Below, one piece after another: positions 10,234-21,958 of a stretch of 64,000 bases of DNA. Origin of the DNA: Leptidea sinapis (taxonomy: Eukaryota; Arthropoda; Insecta; Lepidoptera; Pieridae). The stretch spans positions 29,784,501-29,848,500 of the forward strand of contig NC_066265.1 of the NCBI RefSeq assembly GCF_905404315.1, given 5' to 3'. The translations under genes and the position numbers were made by a program. Under the pieces are notes generated by a model. The model searched no databases, was not told where the DNA came from, and worked only from the letters and a program-made list of their open reading frames with translations. Each line of letters starts with the position of its first letter. The first letter of the stretch is position 1.

Positions 10234-10458
10234 CCGTACAACAATTGGACGTTATTCCAGAAAAACCAAATCCAAACCACAATCATGTCGAAATTGAGTT
10301 AAGAACACAAAACTGGTCACGTGATTCATATTTACGGACTGACAAGAAATGGCAGCAGATATTTATTAAACTTTAAACACTTATTCATTAAAATGTGATG
10401 TTTGTGGCTTGGAACGTTTTTCAGGAACTACGTTCAATTATGTATTTCTGTAAATAAA
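10234..10458 (+). CDS. Candidate terminal exon of an unidentified gene
   Basis: After a plausible splice acceptor (TTATTATTTTGATAG, AG at 10232-10233), a 47-codon frame runs to TAA at 10374-10376 and includes VIPEKPNPNHNHVEIELRT. Its amino-acid mix (Pro, Asn, His, Glu, Trp) is unlike the Lys/Ile/Phe-rich frames that arise by chance here. A polyadenylation signal AATAAA follows at 10453-10458. I do not recognise the protein. The frame also stays open some way upstream, so the acceptor is not forced. It could be a decayed element or chance; no partner exon was identified. Confidence 0.3.
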
Positions 10459-13143
10459 CACTTTAATATGATCATCAAAGGTAGCTAATTATCATCAATT
10501 TTCCGTGTGATAAACATAAATGGTGCACTGTAAAACGTGTTGGCCTGTGATTAATGAATTTTGGATCTATAGGTATGTAATAGATCGGGGTTCAAATGTT
10601 TTTATAGGTTTGTTCTCTTATTGAAATGAAAGTATGATTATTCCTTCATAGAATGTAAAGAATTAGCAGCCGGTATCACAATCCAATAAGCCATCCATTA
10701 GAAACTAAAGGGACTATTTAAAGATATATCTTCGAAAGTAAACCTCGTTGTTCCAAAAACTCAACCGAGAGCGTGTAAGAAATATAATCCATTTCTCTGT
10801 AATTATGCAGGATCTAATTAAGGCTATTTCTCTCCCTTGAATAGAATTACCAGGAAATATAATAGTCATCACGATGAAGTCGACATATTTGATCATAACT
10901 TACATAAATTTAAAAAATATATTAAAACGGTTCTTTCAAGGGAGGGATGACCTCAATCGTTATTTTTCTTTTTTGTGTAAATTTATATTAATATTGTATT
11001 CATAGATATATAATAATTTATAGTTCTTATTTTATTTTGTGGCTTAATTTAATTGAATAGCATGTCATTTTCGCCTATAATTGAGGCATCACTTACCATG
11101 TGAATGTTATTGTTTTTGTATTATACTGTGTTTATATTAGTGTATACCTTGTTGGCGGAATTTAATAAATAAATAAATATCTAGCGAATTTTTACAATTA
11201 AACTATCAATATAATTTTTTTTGTGCAATTAAACTGCTGAAACAGACCACAAATCGCCACCCGTACTTTTCTTTGATATATAAGAAAATAATGCTATAAA
11301 TAAGAAATCCAAACTTCTATTAACTTAGAAATAGAATAAAATAAATTATTGTTATAAATAAGTTTTGTTTGTAACGAATACATCCGTTGAATTTGAATTT
11401 GAATTTGAACGTAATTTGCAATAATTTATGAATAAGCAAACATCGTAGCCAAAGTTGGCTTACAATACTTTGCTATTGAAAAAGACCGTGGCGTTTCATG
11501 TCTGCTTATGTTCTAATATGTATATATAGTTCTTTTCTATTTGTTAGGCTGCGAGAAGAATTATTGTCCCCGGAAACTGTGACCTTACTCCGATCTATTG
11601 TATTCTCACCCTTCTCCAACATCCCCCGGACCCATTGCTTCTACGAAGCTAATAATGTTCTTAGGAGAAGGACTATATTAATTTCGATGTAAATTCATGT
11701 CTTATCAAATACGGGCTACTTTAGTAAGAAGCGTACTGCATCTAATTTCGCTGCCATTGTCGAATTATAGCAATATACTGGCCCGAGAAAATCTCAAATT
11801 TTCGTTGATGTAACAGTAGATCAAACGCAGTAACGCGCAAACGAAATTGGATTAGCCTCATGCTTCCAAGGAAACTAGTAGAGAAAATTTGTGCCTTATC
11901 TTAATCAGAACCCTAACAGGGTACTGCAGACTATAAAACACCTTTCACTCCTAAGCCTCAGGTAGCTGAGAACGTGTTAATTCTGTATTAATTCAGATGA
12001 AACCCCGATGAATATTTGAAAGCGTGGAATGTATATAAAAAAACCCATTTGGACATATACGTTGCGTCTCTTTTGATAAACTAACTCTTCAAACATCTGA
12101 GACAGGTACATCTGAGAAAGATAATATATTAAGATCCCGAAAATTTATAAATTTTTAACATTGAGGTACATTTAATAGTGGCCATCACAAATGATCATAT
12201 ACAGAACTGTATTAACCCACATTAGAAACCATAACATAGCTACCGGCCTACGTTCAGCCAAGCGAAGAATATTGGGAAGACCTGGAGTGGAGTGAAACGT
12301 GAGTACAACGAGTATACAGGACCTTAATTTAAATAAGATAAGAACTAAATTCGCTTAAGATGCGACCGGTTTCTCATACTGTTCGCAATAGAATCTACAC
12401 TGAGCCCTTTGGGAGAATTTTTTCCTGGACTAGCTATAAGAGGGCAACCTTTTATAATATATTTTGAGCCTTAAACAAGAGCTGATCCTCCGCTTCCTAC
12501 CTGTCGTTGGTCTTCCAGCAGTTTATTTGATTTTTATGTTTGTATAAACTCTCTTATGTGAAAATTATATCTCAATTAGAAATTGTCTGGGATGATTCGC
12601 TTTTAAGAATGTAGAGTCTGTTCTAAATAGAGGTGCATGACAGTAACTAGAGCAGGTGTCAACATCATTACATAATATTATAAAACAAAGTCCCTGCCGC
12701 GTCTTTTAAGGCTTATTTCTCCAATGGATAGCACAAATGGTTCTCGAGGAAGGTTTAAGTATATAATTTGTTACGTTTTTGTACACATTAACGATATTTA
12801 TTGGAGGTGTAGGAGAAAATTTAGCCGTCTGTGAGATTTGGTGAATAACAATGTAAGGTGGAATTATGTATCTTATATAGATCAACAGAAAAGTCTGATA
12901 TCGCATATGTCTCTGAAGAATAATATAAAACATCCATTTTAATACGTACTTTAAAAAATTGGCAATTATAAAGCGGTAATGTAAAAGCTGTTTACACACA
13001 CACGATATTAATCCTCATAATTTTTTTATTGCTACATTTTATAAAATCATTCAGAAATATGTTTTTGTTAATTTCTAACTCATCATTTCATTTATTTCCG
13101 ATGGCTTTAGACTGCATTATCCCGAATACTTACTTACATCATT
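10459..13143. other. Long stretch without recognisable gene
   Basis: Minus frames at 10714-10896 and 12706-12999 and the plus frame at 11498-11692 show no family motif. An AT-rich segment around 11090-11180 ending in AATAAATAAATAAATA looks like a LINE 3' end, but I cannot assign it. The rest is unassigned. Confidence 0.4.
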
Positions 13144-13172
13144 GACAGAACTGCATCTGTCGGGTCAGCTAG
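13144..13172 (+). mobile_element. Helitron 3' terminus
   Basis: GACAGA, loop ACTGCA, TCTGTC, then GGGTCAG and CTAG with host T: the hairpin-plus-CTAG end of a Helitron related to family N1. The body upstream is not recognisably N1, so either the element is chimeric or its interior is too diverged to read. Confidence 0.65.
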
Positions 13173-13529
13173 TCTAACAACATAAATAAAAAAGTACGTG
13201 ATGCATATATGTTATATTACTGGTGATGTAAGAATTAATTATAAGATGAACATTTTCTATCTCTAATAGTAGACTATTAGTTGAGACAGAGCGACATTCG
13301 GCTGAGTGCTGACTCCCTCACGATATAAATAGGTGCCATTATCTACTGACATACCATCGCTGGTTGCACATTTTGTGTAGAATCTTGGGAATCTCTACCC
13401 CACTTAAAGAAAAAATGCTCAAAAATTGAAATATTATCTCCTATTGAGTGACTTTTTAAGGGATTAATCTTAGATAATTTATACGTTTAGATAGCCTGTG
13501 ATCGCTGTGAATACATCGAGACAAGAGTT

Positions 13530-13770
13530 TACCAGGAGGAGGAATGTGTAAACATTACTGTGTTTTGGTCTGAAGGGCGCCGTAGCTAGTGAAATTACTC
13601 GGAAAATGAGACTTAGCATCTTGTCTCAAGGTGACGAGCAGTTGTAGTGCCGCTCAGAATTTTGGGGTTTTCAAGAATCCTGAGCGGCACTGCATTGTAA
13701 TGGGTAGGGTGGGTCAATTACCATCAGCTGAACACCCTGCTCGTCTCATCTATTATTTTTATAAAAAAAA
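13530..13770 (+). mobile_element. SINE-A copy, internally deleted near the 5' end
   Basis: It starts TTACCAGGAGGAGGAATG, which joins the family's 5' start directly to the region before the TGTAAACATTACTG hairpin, so ~75 bp are missing. It ends CACCCTGCTCGTCTCATC and an A run. The complementary segments (GCCGCTCAGAATTTTGGGG and CTGAGCGGCACTGC) are both present. Confidence 0.8.
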
Positions 13771-14639
13771 TGCAGTGAACTGTCTGCCTCTATTTTCATC
13801 AAGACACACTAAGACAGAGTGACTGACGTTTCGCGAGTGTAGTTCATAATATTCATAGTTCTGTAGTTGACAGAGCTTTGGTCCTCGATTATAGTGCTAC
13901 TACTCTTATTACAAGGTAATGCAGAGTTTTCAAGAAAATAACAAAACTAATTCCAACATCAAGGTGGGTAAAACCCGTAAATAAAACGCACATGAGCTCT
14001 TGCTAAAAGCTGAACACAAAACAGAACACAGAAACATTCACGCAACTACGTTAGAAACAAAATAAACTTTAGAGGCAATAAACGAAAAATAATTATTGTT
14101 TTTTTTTAAATGGCTTTATAACTCTGGGTTCTAACCTTTTTAATCTAAAAAAAATTATTGATGAAGTCTGTACCAGACTATTTTTTACGTTTCATTTCAC
14201 AGTTTTTCATTTAAAATTGACAGTTTTTAGCCTCCCGGTTAGGTTAGAAATTTCATAGGTAATTTTCTTCAAAACTTGTAATAAGAGTGGTATCATTATA
14301 AAAGCTATATCAACTACAATATTTTTTACCTCCTAATTCGTGCCACGGGATACAAAGTCCAACCCGAATCATCATCTAAATATTTTCATGTTTATACTGA
14401 ATAGGTTTTCACAGTTAACTTGGAATTCTATAACAAAGGTGTATGGGGAAAATATGAGACACAATAGATAGAGAATTCGGAATTATACAACCTTAGCCTT
14501 GCATTGAAACAGTCAATAATATGTCAATTTAAAATAAGTCCGGACTGAAGGTTTATGATTAAATATTTTAAGTAACTGATTAAATAGTATTGAACTCACC
14601 AGATCTCCATCTTAACACTATTTCACAAGCACACAATTA
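13771..14639. other. Unassigned AT-rich stretch
   Basis: No coding frame or recognised repeat. Confidence 0.4.
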
Positions 14640-14930
14640 CAAGGTTTCAACGTATCGATGCACCAACCGTGTCTGACCCGTCCCGCCCATATTACCGTAA
14701 GTTATCCCGGATAATCCCGTTAGCGCTTGCGGACAATTATCATCTGCAGACAAGCCGTGAGAAGCCCGAGTAAGCTGCGAATAGGTTTGATTCAATTTGT
14801 TTACAAATATAATGATGGGCGGCCGACAGGGCGGGCGGCTGTCGCGAGACGGCGGGGTCACTGCCCGGGATGTTACCTCGTTGTCATGGCAACGCTGCAC
14901 TACACACTGCACTATCGTTGAACAATTTTC
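14640..14930. promoter_or_regulatory. GC-rich island with RFX X-box and forkhead-type motifs
   Basis: This ~290-bp island is far more GC- and CpG-rich than its surroundings (GGCGGGCGGCTGTCGCGAGA). At 14880-14893 lies GTTGTCATGGCAAC, an imperfect palindrome close to the RFX X-box consensus GTNRCCATRGYAAC (one mismatch). TTGTTTACAAAT near 14796 matches a forkhead site. No repeat family is recognised, which makes a retained host regulatory element or promoter plausible. The frames on both strands are likely by-products of GC content. Confidence 0.4.
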
Positions 14931-15057
14931 CTAGAGTGTGTCTTGTATACTGATACATACAGACTAGCAAAAACAATAATATTTTTCTAATTCGGATCAG
15001 AGACAAAATGCGAGATAAATTTGTAGAGTTAATAAGTAATTAGTTAATAATCAATAG

Positions 15058-15290
15058 TGACCCCGACTGTAACTAAGCTAGAGGTCCCAGGTTCGAATCC
15101 CTGTCAGTTAATCATTTATATGATGAATATGGATTTGTTTCCTAGTCACGATTTATATGTTTTTATGTATTTTTAAGTAAGTATATTGTATTAAATATAT
15201 CGTTGTCTTGTACCCATAGTACAGGCTTTGCCTAGTTTGGGGCAAGATCATTTTTGTAAAAGTGTGTCAATATTATTATTATTATTTTGA
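15058..15290 (+). mobile_element. tRNA-derived SINE-S copy, 5'-truncated
   Basis: AAGCTAGAGGTCCCAGGTTC includes a B box (GGTTCGAATCC). The body TATATGATGAATATGGAT, GTAAGTATATTGTATTAAAT and GTAAAAGTGTGTCAATA match 25553-25820 in reverse. The A-box half of the tRNA head is missing. The tail is a short (ATT)n run at 15270-15288. Confidence 0.85.
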
Positions 15291-15509
15291 TTTTGTTAAG
15301 ATTTTCAATATACAAAATACTAAGAAGCTACTTCAAAGTGTGTGTTTACGACTTGTTAATCATAATTTAGTTGCACTAATCGGTTTCCTTTTTTATCCTG
15401 CTGTATGTCCGTTAGAGATGATTTTCTCTCTTTCGCATTGTTCTTCTATACGCTAGAATATTGTTAGTCTATGTTACAACTTCTCCATCTTCTTCTTCTC
15501 TGTCTATGT

Positions 15510-15545
15510 TTTCCTTAAAGGCCGCTTCTGATTCCTCTGGTATGG
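15510..15545 (+). repeat. LINE-B fragment
   Basis: TTCCTTAAAGGCCGCTTCTG and ATTCCTCTGG match the LINE-B C-terminal/3' region, with a deletion. It is followed by a short (TATGG)n repeat. Confidence 0.5.
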
Positions 15546-15949
15546 TATGGTATAGGGGCTCCTGTTACTGCAATTAAATAACTAGTATGTTTACATTTTG
15601 CGTGCAGTATTGGCCAGTTAATCCAGCCCAGCTCCTTCCAGAAGTTCAGAACATTCCTGGGGTGTTCGCAGACTTCCTGGAGCGACCTCGTATTTGTTAA
15701 GGTTTTTGCCCATCCACATATCATGACTGTTGAGGCTGATAAGTCTTCGTGTCAGGTTGGGCGACAGTGCAGCTCATTTGAACACTCACAGTGAGCCGTC
15801 TTTATAAATTCTTAATTCATTTACACCAGCTCACACAGCTGTAAGTGATAGTTCTTTTGAAAAACATTTTTTGGTATCTTAACGCATGGTCCCTCACAGA
15901 GTGGATAATCCTTTCTTACCCTGTTCCAGAGATTATCTGTAAAGCAGCC

Positions 15950-16035
15950 TTAAGGTGATGCAAGAGAATGTGGGCGGCGGTAATCACGTAACACCAGATG
16001 ACCCGTACGCTCGTTTGTCCTCCGATTTCATAAAA
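15950..16035 (+). repeat. LINE-B 3' end
   Basis: GATGCAAGAGAATGTGGGCG, GTAACACCAGATGACCCG and TACGCTCGTTTGTCCTCC lead into CATAAAAAA: the LINE-B 3' UTR with its A-tail. Confidence 0.8.
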
Positions 16036-16216
16036 AATACAACACACATATTGCGTAAAACACATTTAAATGCGTTTATCACGTCAAAATGCGATATTCC
16101 ACCCGCAATTTATCTTAATTACCTTCATCAAATACCGAGGCTACAGTTTTTCCTAACAGATACCACTGAAGGACCTTTAAGCACCATACTTCCTCCCAAC
16201 TTAAAGGCCCTCAACG

Positions 16217-16457
16217 CATCTCAGTACCGCTCAAGATTATAAAAAAACCCAAATAATTTGAGCGGCTCTACATCTGCGTTCGTCACCTTGAGACATATGA
16301 TGTCAAGTCTCATTTGCCCAGTAATTTCACTAGCTACGGCGCTCTTTAGACCGAAACACAGTAATACTTACACATTACTGCTTCACGGCAGAAAATGGCA
16401 CCGTTGTGGTACCCATTATCTACCTGACATCCGGTGCAAAGGAGCCTCATACTGGTA
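16217..16457 (-). mobile_element. SINE-A copy lacking its 3' tail
   Basis: The plus strand runs from the GAGCGGCTCTAC segment through GTAATACTTACACATTACTG to CATACTGGTAAATG, the reverse complement of the family 5' start. The tail-proximal ~85 bp are missing. It lies between two LINE-B ends. Confidence 0.78.
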
Positions 16458-16589
16458 AATGTGTTGCGGATGTTCATGGGCTGTTGCCTCACCACTCCCA
16501 CCACGTAAGCCTCTTGCCCATTCGGTCCCTTTGAAGGTCCCTTCAAGCTCAAATTTCAATCTTAACTGTAACTATGTAGTAGGCTACCA

Positions 16590-16726
16590 AAAATAGCGCG
16601 TACACCTTCCTTAAAGGCCGGCAACGCTCTTGTGATTCCTCTGGTGTTGAAGAGAATGAGGGCTGCGGTGATCACTTAACACCAGGTTACCCGTACGCTC
16701 GTTTGTCCTCCTATTCCATAAAAAAG
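16590..16726 (+). pseudogene. LINE-B C-terminus and 3' UTR
   Basis: Reads the end of the LINE-B frame (CTTCCTTAAAGGCCGGCAAC, CTCTTGTGATTCCTCTGGTG) and the complete 3' UTR to TCCTATTCCATAAAAAA. This copy is closer to the intact family than 2959-3146. Confidence 0.82.
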
Positions 16727-17139
16727 GTAGCTTAAAATGTAAACAATAAGATGTTTAAGGAAACATCCTCAAGGATATAATATGTTATTGATTTGATTAT
16801 CCTTAATAGTTTAGTTAGTACTAGGAACAAAGTAGATTACAGCTTATGTTTGTAGGAATACTGTACGACCGTACGTAACCTTAAAAAAAATTGCAATCGA
16901 ATGTTTTTGGATATTTAATTTATTTAATACCTACTTAGAGATTCCTTTTAAAATTTGGATATAGATTATCGTTGCGATGCTTATCATAAAAATATTATTT
17001 TTTTTCCAAATTTAAGTATTACTAAACTACTATTTAAGCACAGTTTTCTTCAAAAGCTCTACCGTATAATCAACCTTTTTGCTCTTAGTGATAGCTTAGT
17101 GATTTTCATTATTATAACACTAGAAATAAGGGATTCCTT

Positions 17140-17560
17140 TTAACTAATTCTAGTAGGCTTCATAAGATACATAATAGCTTTAAGGGTAAATGTATACACT
17201 TTTATAATAAAGTCCCAGCCACTGTTCAGGCATTATCTATAAATAAATTTGTTTTAAAAAAAAAATGGCTCTGTCGTAAGTCCTATTACTCCACAGCTAA
17301 ATATATATGTGATCGGACAGCCTGGGACTAGATTATGATTATTTTATAGCGAAAGAAATGACTGTACAATATTGTATATTTTTATTGAAATGAGCGCAAA
17401 AAAAGAATGCTGGGAGAGTTTCTTGCGCCGCTTCCTCTCTCAGAGAGCCAATTGTTTCCGAAGGGATAGTAGTACCTAGTACAGATATTAGAAATGACAT
17501 CAAAAACAATTCTTAAGGAATCAATTTTGAGAAAATAAATGCCTTTATGCCTGAGTATTA
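17140..17560 (+). pseudogene. L2/CR1-like LINE-C, C-terminus and 3' UTR (unit 1)
   Basis: The frame reads NSFKGKCIHFYNKVPATVQA, then LSINKFVLKKKWLCRKSYYS, ending DRTAWD at TAG (17330-17332). This is the typical C-terminal tail of L2/CR1-type LINE proteins. The UTR carries GAGAGTTTCTTGCGCCGCTT and ends near octamers ATGCCTTTATGCC. It is the same family as 829-925 and 45525-45775. Confidence 0.72.
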
Positions 17561-17834
17561 AGTTCTTCTTGTACTCGTTTTGTCACTGGCCCCATAAAAG
17601 AATGCTTCCGTACTAGTCTAGAAGACAAAATATTTAGAAAAATAGATTAGAATAGAATTACATATATTTATTTACCATAAGGAGTGATAATATCAGATTG
17701 CAACAACCCTTGGTAAACGTCATGAAGTTACATCAGTTCGAGAAAGAGCTTTGACATGGAGAGAAGAACTGATAAGAATCGTCTAGCGACTAAACTCTAG
17801 CCTCTCTCTCTGGCTACTCTATTTTTAAGTCATT

Positions 17835-18348
17835 AACCGACTTCAAAAAACGAGGAGATTCTCAATTCGTTGGTGTGTTTTTTTATGTTTGTTACCTCAA
17901 AATTTAGGTGTGAGTGAACCGATTTTGATAATTCTTTTTTTATTTGACAGCTGGTGCTTCCCGTATTGCAATTATTATTATTATCCCCATTGCAATTTGG
18001 AGTCGGTGTCAGCCAAGGTAGGTTTGTGACTACCCCCCTTATTCATAATGGTCCGCTAACTTTAAACAGCCGCTTAGTAGTGTTTTTTCTCATTCTGACT
18101 TAGCTCAATAGAAGAAGACGGAGTGAGAATTAGCAATGCTTTAAGTTAGCAGACTATTATGAATAAGGGGGTACATATATAGATATTGGCGAGAATATGT
18201 GCTTTAGTCGCACACGCGAGAGGCGAGAGCAGGGCCGCGGCGGGAGGACACCGATTACAAAAATAACAATAATCGTTACTAGAATTAGATATTATTTATT
18301 GCATATTATTATACCTATTGTTTTAAAATAGTGTTTTTGAAGTCGGTT
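17835..18348. mobile_element. 514-bp TIR element with nested MITE (unit 1)
   Basis: AACCGACTTCAAAAA at the left end is the exact reverse complement of TTTTTGAAGTCGGTT at the right end. There is no transposase frame inside, so it is non-autonomous. A solitary copy of this terminus occurs at 52580-52594. Nested within it is the inverted-repeat element 18031-18173. Confidence 0.7.
18031..18173. mobile_element. 143-bp MITE nested in the TIR element (unit 1)
   Basis: The left TIR TACCCCCCTTATTCATAATG and right end ATTATGAATAAGGGGGTA are near-perfect complements, and homology continues inward (CCGCTAACTT against AAGTTAGCAG). The TA at each edge could be a TA target duplication, as in Tc1/mariner-type MITEs. 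Confidence 0.75.
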
Positions 18349-18759
18349 GTTTTTTTGTATTTTTTTTATAACAACTACTACTGACCCATACAGCATTATC
18401 CTCTATATAATAGGTACGCCCTGTTTGTCAAACAAACTTTAATATATTTCTTAAAATCGTTCTTCGTGATTCCTAGTGTACTGTCTGGTATTTTATTGTA
18501 AAATTGAATTCAAATCCAATAGCCAAACATCATCACTGTTGCAAAGTCTACAAAGTGATCTACAATCGATATCATATTAATAAGTCACATAATATGGAGT
18601 ATGGCTCTCATTTCCAGTCTCAGCTCCAACCGAAAGCAACATAGAAGCTTTATATAAGTTTGATTATAAATGATAAGATAGTAATGCCAACATCACGGGA
18701 AGTTAATTGCAAATTAATTGTTCTGCATAGTACTCCACACATTTATTATGCAAGTGTAC

Positions 18760-19140
18760 CTATTATTATTTTCCTCACTGGGTGCAGCATACAGGTCGTT
18801 GTCGACAGTTATTACTCGAACCGGAAGCCCGGGAACGCTGGAGTGCCCTAAGTCTGTGTGCTATGTCCTACACAGTTTCTTCTGCATATCAATGATATGT
18901 TGGACACCTCCAATATACTGCTCATGTCGTATACTCGGGCCGTGCAGAACTCTCTCGGAACATCGTCGGCCAGTGCCGGGTGAAACTGGTGTCTTCTATC
19001 GAGTCCTCTCTTGAAAAGGTAGCGGAATGGGGTACAATGAACCTTGTCCAATTTAACCCCCAGAAGAATCAAATTTGCGCGTTTACTACTAAAAAACCCC
19101 ATTTGTCGTATGACCGCTCTTTGATAACACCTCCTTAAAA
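18760..19140 (+). pseudogene. LINE-B reverse transcriptase fragment (unit 1)
   Basis: One frame gives CSIQVVVDSYYSNRKPGNAG and VP just before the expected QG of RT motif 4, then loses frame. Downstream the same family as 34930-35150 is read: VSSIESSLEKVAEWG, NLVQFNPQKNQICAFT. The YADD region is damaged by a deletion (18920-18935). The piece ends in AATTTCAATAAAGC. Confidence 0.85.
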
Positions 19141-19755
19141 GTCTCAAAATTTCAATAAAGCAACCAACCCATTATTAGGTACATATTATTAGTACCTAGT
19201 TAGTTAGTTAGTTGTTATTTGTAATATCTATCTATTTTTATAATATTTTTTCATAAAATCTTTTTTAGAATAATAATTGTACACGTAAGTACCCATCGAT
19301 ACTCTGTGATTGTACCTAGTTATAAGTTTTACTTATCTAGAGACATCTAGAATACTACTGCGAAATCATTATTATCCAGCGTCAAATGAAATATGTTGCG
19401 CAAGTTTATCAAGAAACTAACAACTTTCATTAGCTAATTACAGATGGCGCTCATCAGCAAAACTATATATAAATAATTTATAATAGAATTGAATAATAAG
19501 TGTTAAATGGGCTATGTAAATTTTCTTACCATTATTCAAGAAATATAATGTGTGAAATTATGTGTTCAATATTTTTTTCACATTAATTTGAAATAGATTT
19601 AAATTGGCCATCTCTGAATTCTTCTTCAAAATTATTATAGATGGAGTTTAAAGTATAATATTTGGGTTTTACCTCCTTCCACAAAGGAATTTGGTGATCT
19701 CTCAGTCCAAAATGACTGCACCAATTTGGTGAAATTTTCAGGCTAAATTCAGATT

Positions 19756-19774
19756 TCAGGCTAAATTCAGATTA
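19756..19774. repeat. 19-bp templated linker between tandem units
   Basis: TCAGGCTAAATTCAGATTA repeats the last 18 bp of unit 1 and, including the final A, exactly matches the sequence that ends unit 2 and enters unique DNA (to 22574). The junction is therefore not a clean unit-to-unit join but has one extra copy of the unit end. Confidence 0.9.
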
Positions 19775-19957
19775 GGATATAGATTATCGTTGCGATGCTT
19801 ATCATAAAAATATTATTTTTTTTCCAAATTTAAGTATTACTAAACTACTATTTAAGCACAGTTTTCTTCAAAAGCTCTACCGTATAATCAACCTTTTTGC
19901 TCTTAGTGATAGCTTAGTGATTTTCATTATTATAACACTAGAAATAAGGGATTCCTT

Positions 19958-20378
19958 TTAACTAATTCTAGTAGGCTTCATAAGATACATAATAGCTTTA
20001 AGGGTAAATGTATACACTTTTATAATAAAGTCCCAGCCACTGTTCAGGCATTATCTATAAATAAATTTGTTTTAAAAAAAAAATGGCTCTGTCGTAAGTC
20101 CTATTACTCCACAGCTAAATATATATGTGATCGGACAGCCTGGGACTAGATTATGATTATTTTATAGCGAAAGAAATGACTGTACAATATTGTATATTTT
20201 TATTGAAATGAGCGCAAAAAAAGAATGCTGGGAGAGTTTCTTGCGCCGCTTCCTCTCTCAGAGAGCCAATTGTTTCCGAAGGGATAGTAGTACCTAGTAC
20301 AGATATTAGAAATGACATCAAAAACAATTCTTAAGGAATCAATTTTGAGAAAATAAATGCCTTTATGCCTGAGTATTA
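19958..20378 (+). pseudogene. LINE-C C-terminus and 3' UTR (unit 2)
   Basis: Duplicate of 17140-17560 with the same stop and octamer tail. Confidence 0.72.
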
Positions 20379-20652
20379 AGTTCTTCTTGTACTCGTTTTG
20401 TCACTGGCCCCATAAAAGAATGCTTCCGTACTAGTCTAGAAGACAAAATATTTAGAAAAATAGATTAGAATAGAATTACATATATTTATTTACCATAAGG
20501 AGTGATAATATCAGATTGCAACAACCCTTGGTAAACGTCATGAAGTTACATCAGTTCGAGAAAGAGCTTTGACATGGAGAGAAGAACTGATAAGAATCGT
20601 CTAGCGACTAAACTCTAGCCTCTCTCTCTGGCTACTCTATTTTTAAGTCATT

Positions 20653-21166
20653 AACCGACTTCAAAAAACGAGGAGATTCTCAATTCGTTGGTGTGTTTTT
20701 TTATGTTTGTTACCTCAAAATTTAGGTGTGAGTGAACCGATTTTGATAATTCTTTTTTTATTTGACAGCTGGTGCTTCCCGTATTGCAATTATTATTATT
20801 ATCCCCATTGCAATTTGGAGTCGGTGTCAGCCAAGGTAGGTTTGTGACTACCCCCCTTATTCATAATGGTCCGCTAACTTTAAACAGCCGCTTAGTAGTG
20901 TTTTTTCTCATTCTGACTTAGCTCAATAGAAGAAGACGGAGTGAGAATTAGCAATGCTTTAAGTTAGCAGACTATTATGAATAAGGGGGTACATATATAG
21001 ATATTGGCGAGAATATGTGCTTTAGTCGCACACGCGAGAGGCGAGAGCAGGGCCGCGGCGGGAGGACACCGATTACAAAAATAACAATAATCGTTACTAG
21101 AATTAGATATTATTTATTGCATATTATTATACCTATTGTTTTAAAATAGTGTTTTTGAAGTCGGTT
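20653..21166. mobile_element. TIR element with nested MITE (unit 2)
   Basis: Duplicate of 17835-18348; the nested MITE is at 20849-20991. Confidence 0.7.
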
Positions 21167-21577
21167 GTTTTTTTGTATTTTTTTTATAACAACTACTACT
21201 GACCCATACAGCATTATCCTCTATATAATAGGTACGCCCTGTTTGTCAAACAAACTTTAATATATTTCTTAAAATCGTTCTTCGTGATTCCTAGTTTACT
21301 GTCTGGTATTTTATTGTAAAATTGAATTCAAATCCAATAGCCAAACATCATCACTGTTGCAAAGTCTACAAAGTGATCTACAATCGATATCATATTAATA
21401 AGTCACATAATATGGAGTATGGCTCTCATTTCCAGTCTCAGCTCCAACCGAAAGCAACATAGAAGCTTTATATAAGTTTGATTATAAATGATAAGATAGT
21501 AATGCCAACATCACGGGAAGTTAATTGCAAATTAATTGTTCTGCATAGTACTCCACACATTTATTATGCAAGTGTAC

Positions 21578-21958
21578 CTATTATTATTTTCCTCACTGGG
21601 TGCAGCATACAGGTCGTTGTCGACAGTTATTACTCGAACCGGAAGCCCGGGAACGCTGGAGTGCCCTAAGTCTGTGTGCTATGTCCTACACAGTTTCTTC
21701 TGCATATCAATGATATGTTGGACACCTCCAATATACTGCTCATGTCGTATACTCGGGCCGTGCAGAACTCTCTCGGAACATCGTCGGCCAGTGCCGGGTG
21801 AAACTGGTGTCTTCTATCGAGTCCTCTCTTGAAAAGGTAGCGGAATGGGGTACAATGAACCTTGTCCAATTTAACCCCCAGAAGAATCAAATTTGCGCGT
21901 TTACTACTAAAAAACCCCATTTGTCGTATGACCGCTCTTTGATAACACCTCCTTAAAA
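21578..21958 (+). pseudogene. LINE-B RT fragment (unit 2)
   Basis: Duplicate of 18760-19140 carrying the same disabling lesions, which shows that the lesions predate the duplication. Confidence 0.85.

Larger units (their letters stand above)
16957..19755 (+). repeat. Tandem duplication, unit 1 (2799 bp)
   Basis: Every base I compared recurs 2818 bp downstream in unit 2, with a single difference noted (G at 18478, T at 21296). The unit contains a LINE-C 3' end, a family G copy, a TIR element with a nested MITE, and a LINE-B RT remnant. Its left edge is the G of GGATATAGATTATCG. Near-identity means either a very recent duplication or an assembly artefact. Confidence 0.95.

Noticed and set aside
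14637..14921. Overlapping frames of 91 and 64 codons on opposite strands
   Set aside because: Both sit in a GC-rich island where stops are rare; neither shows a domain or a plausible start context.
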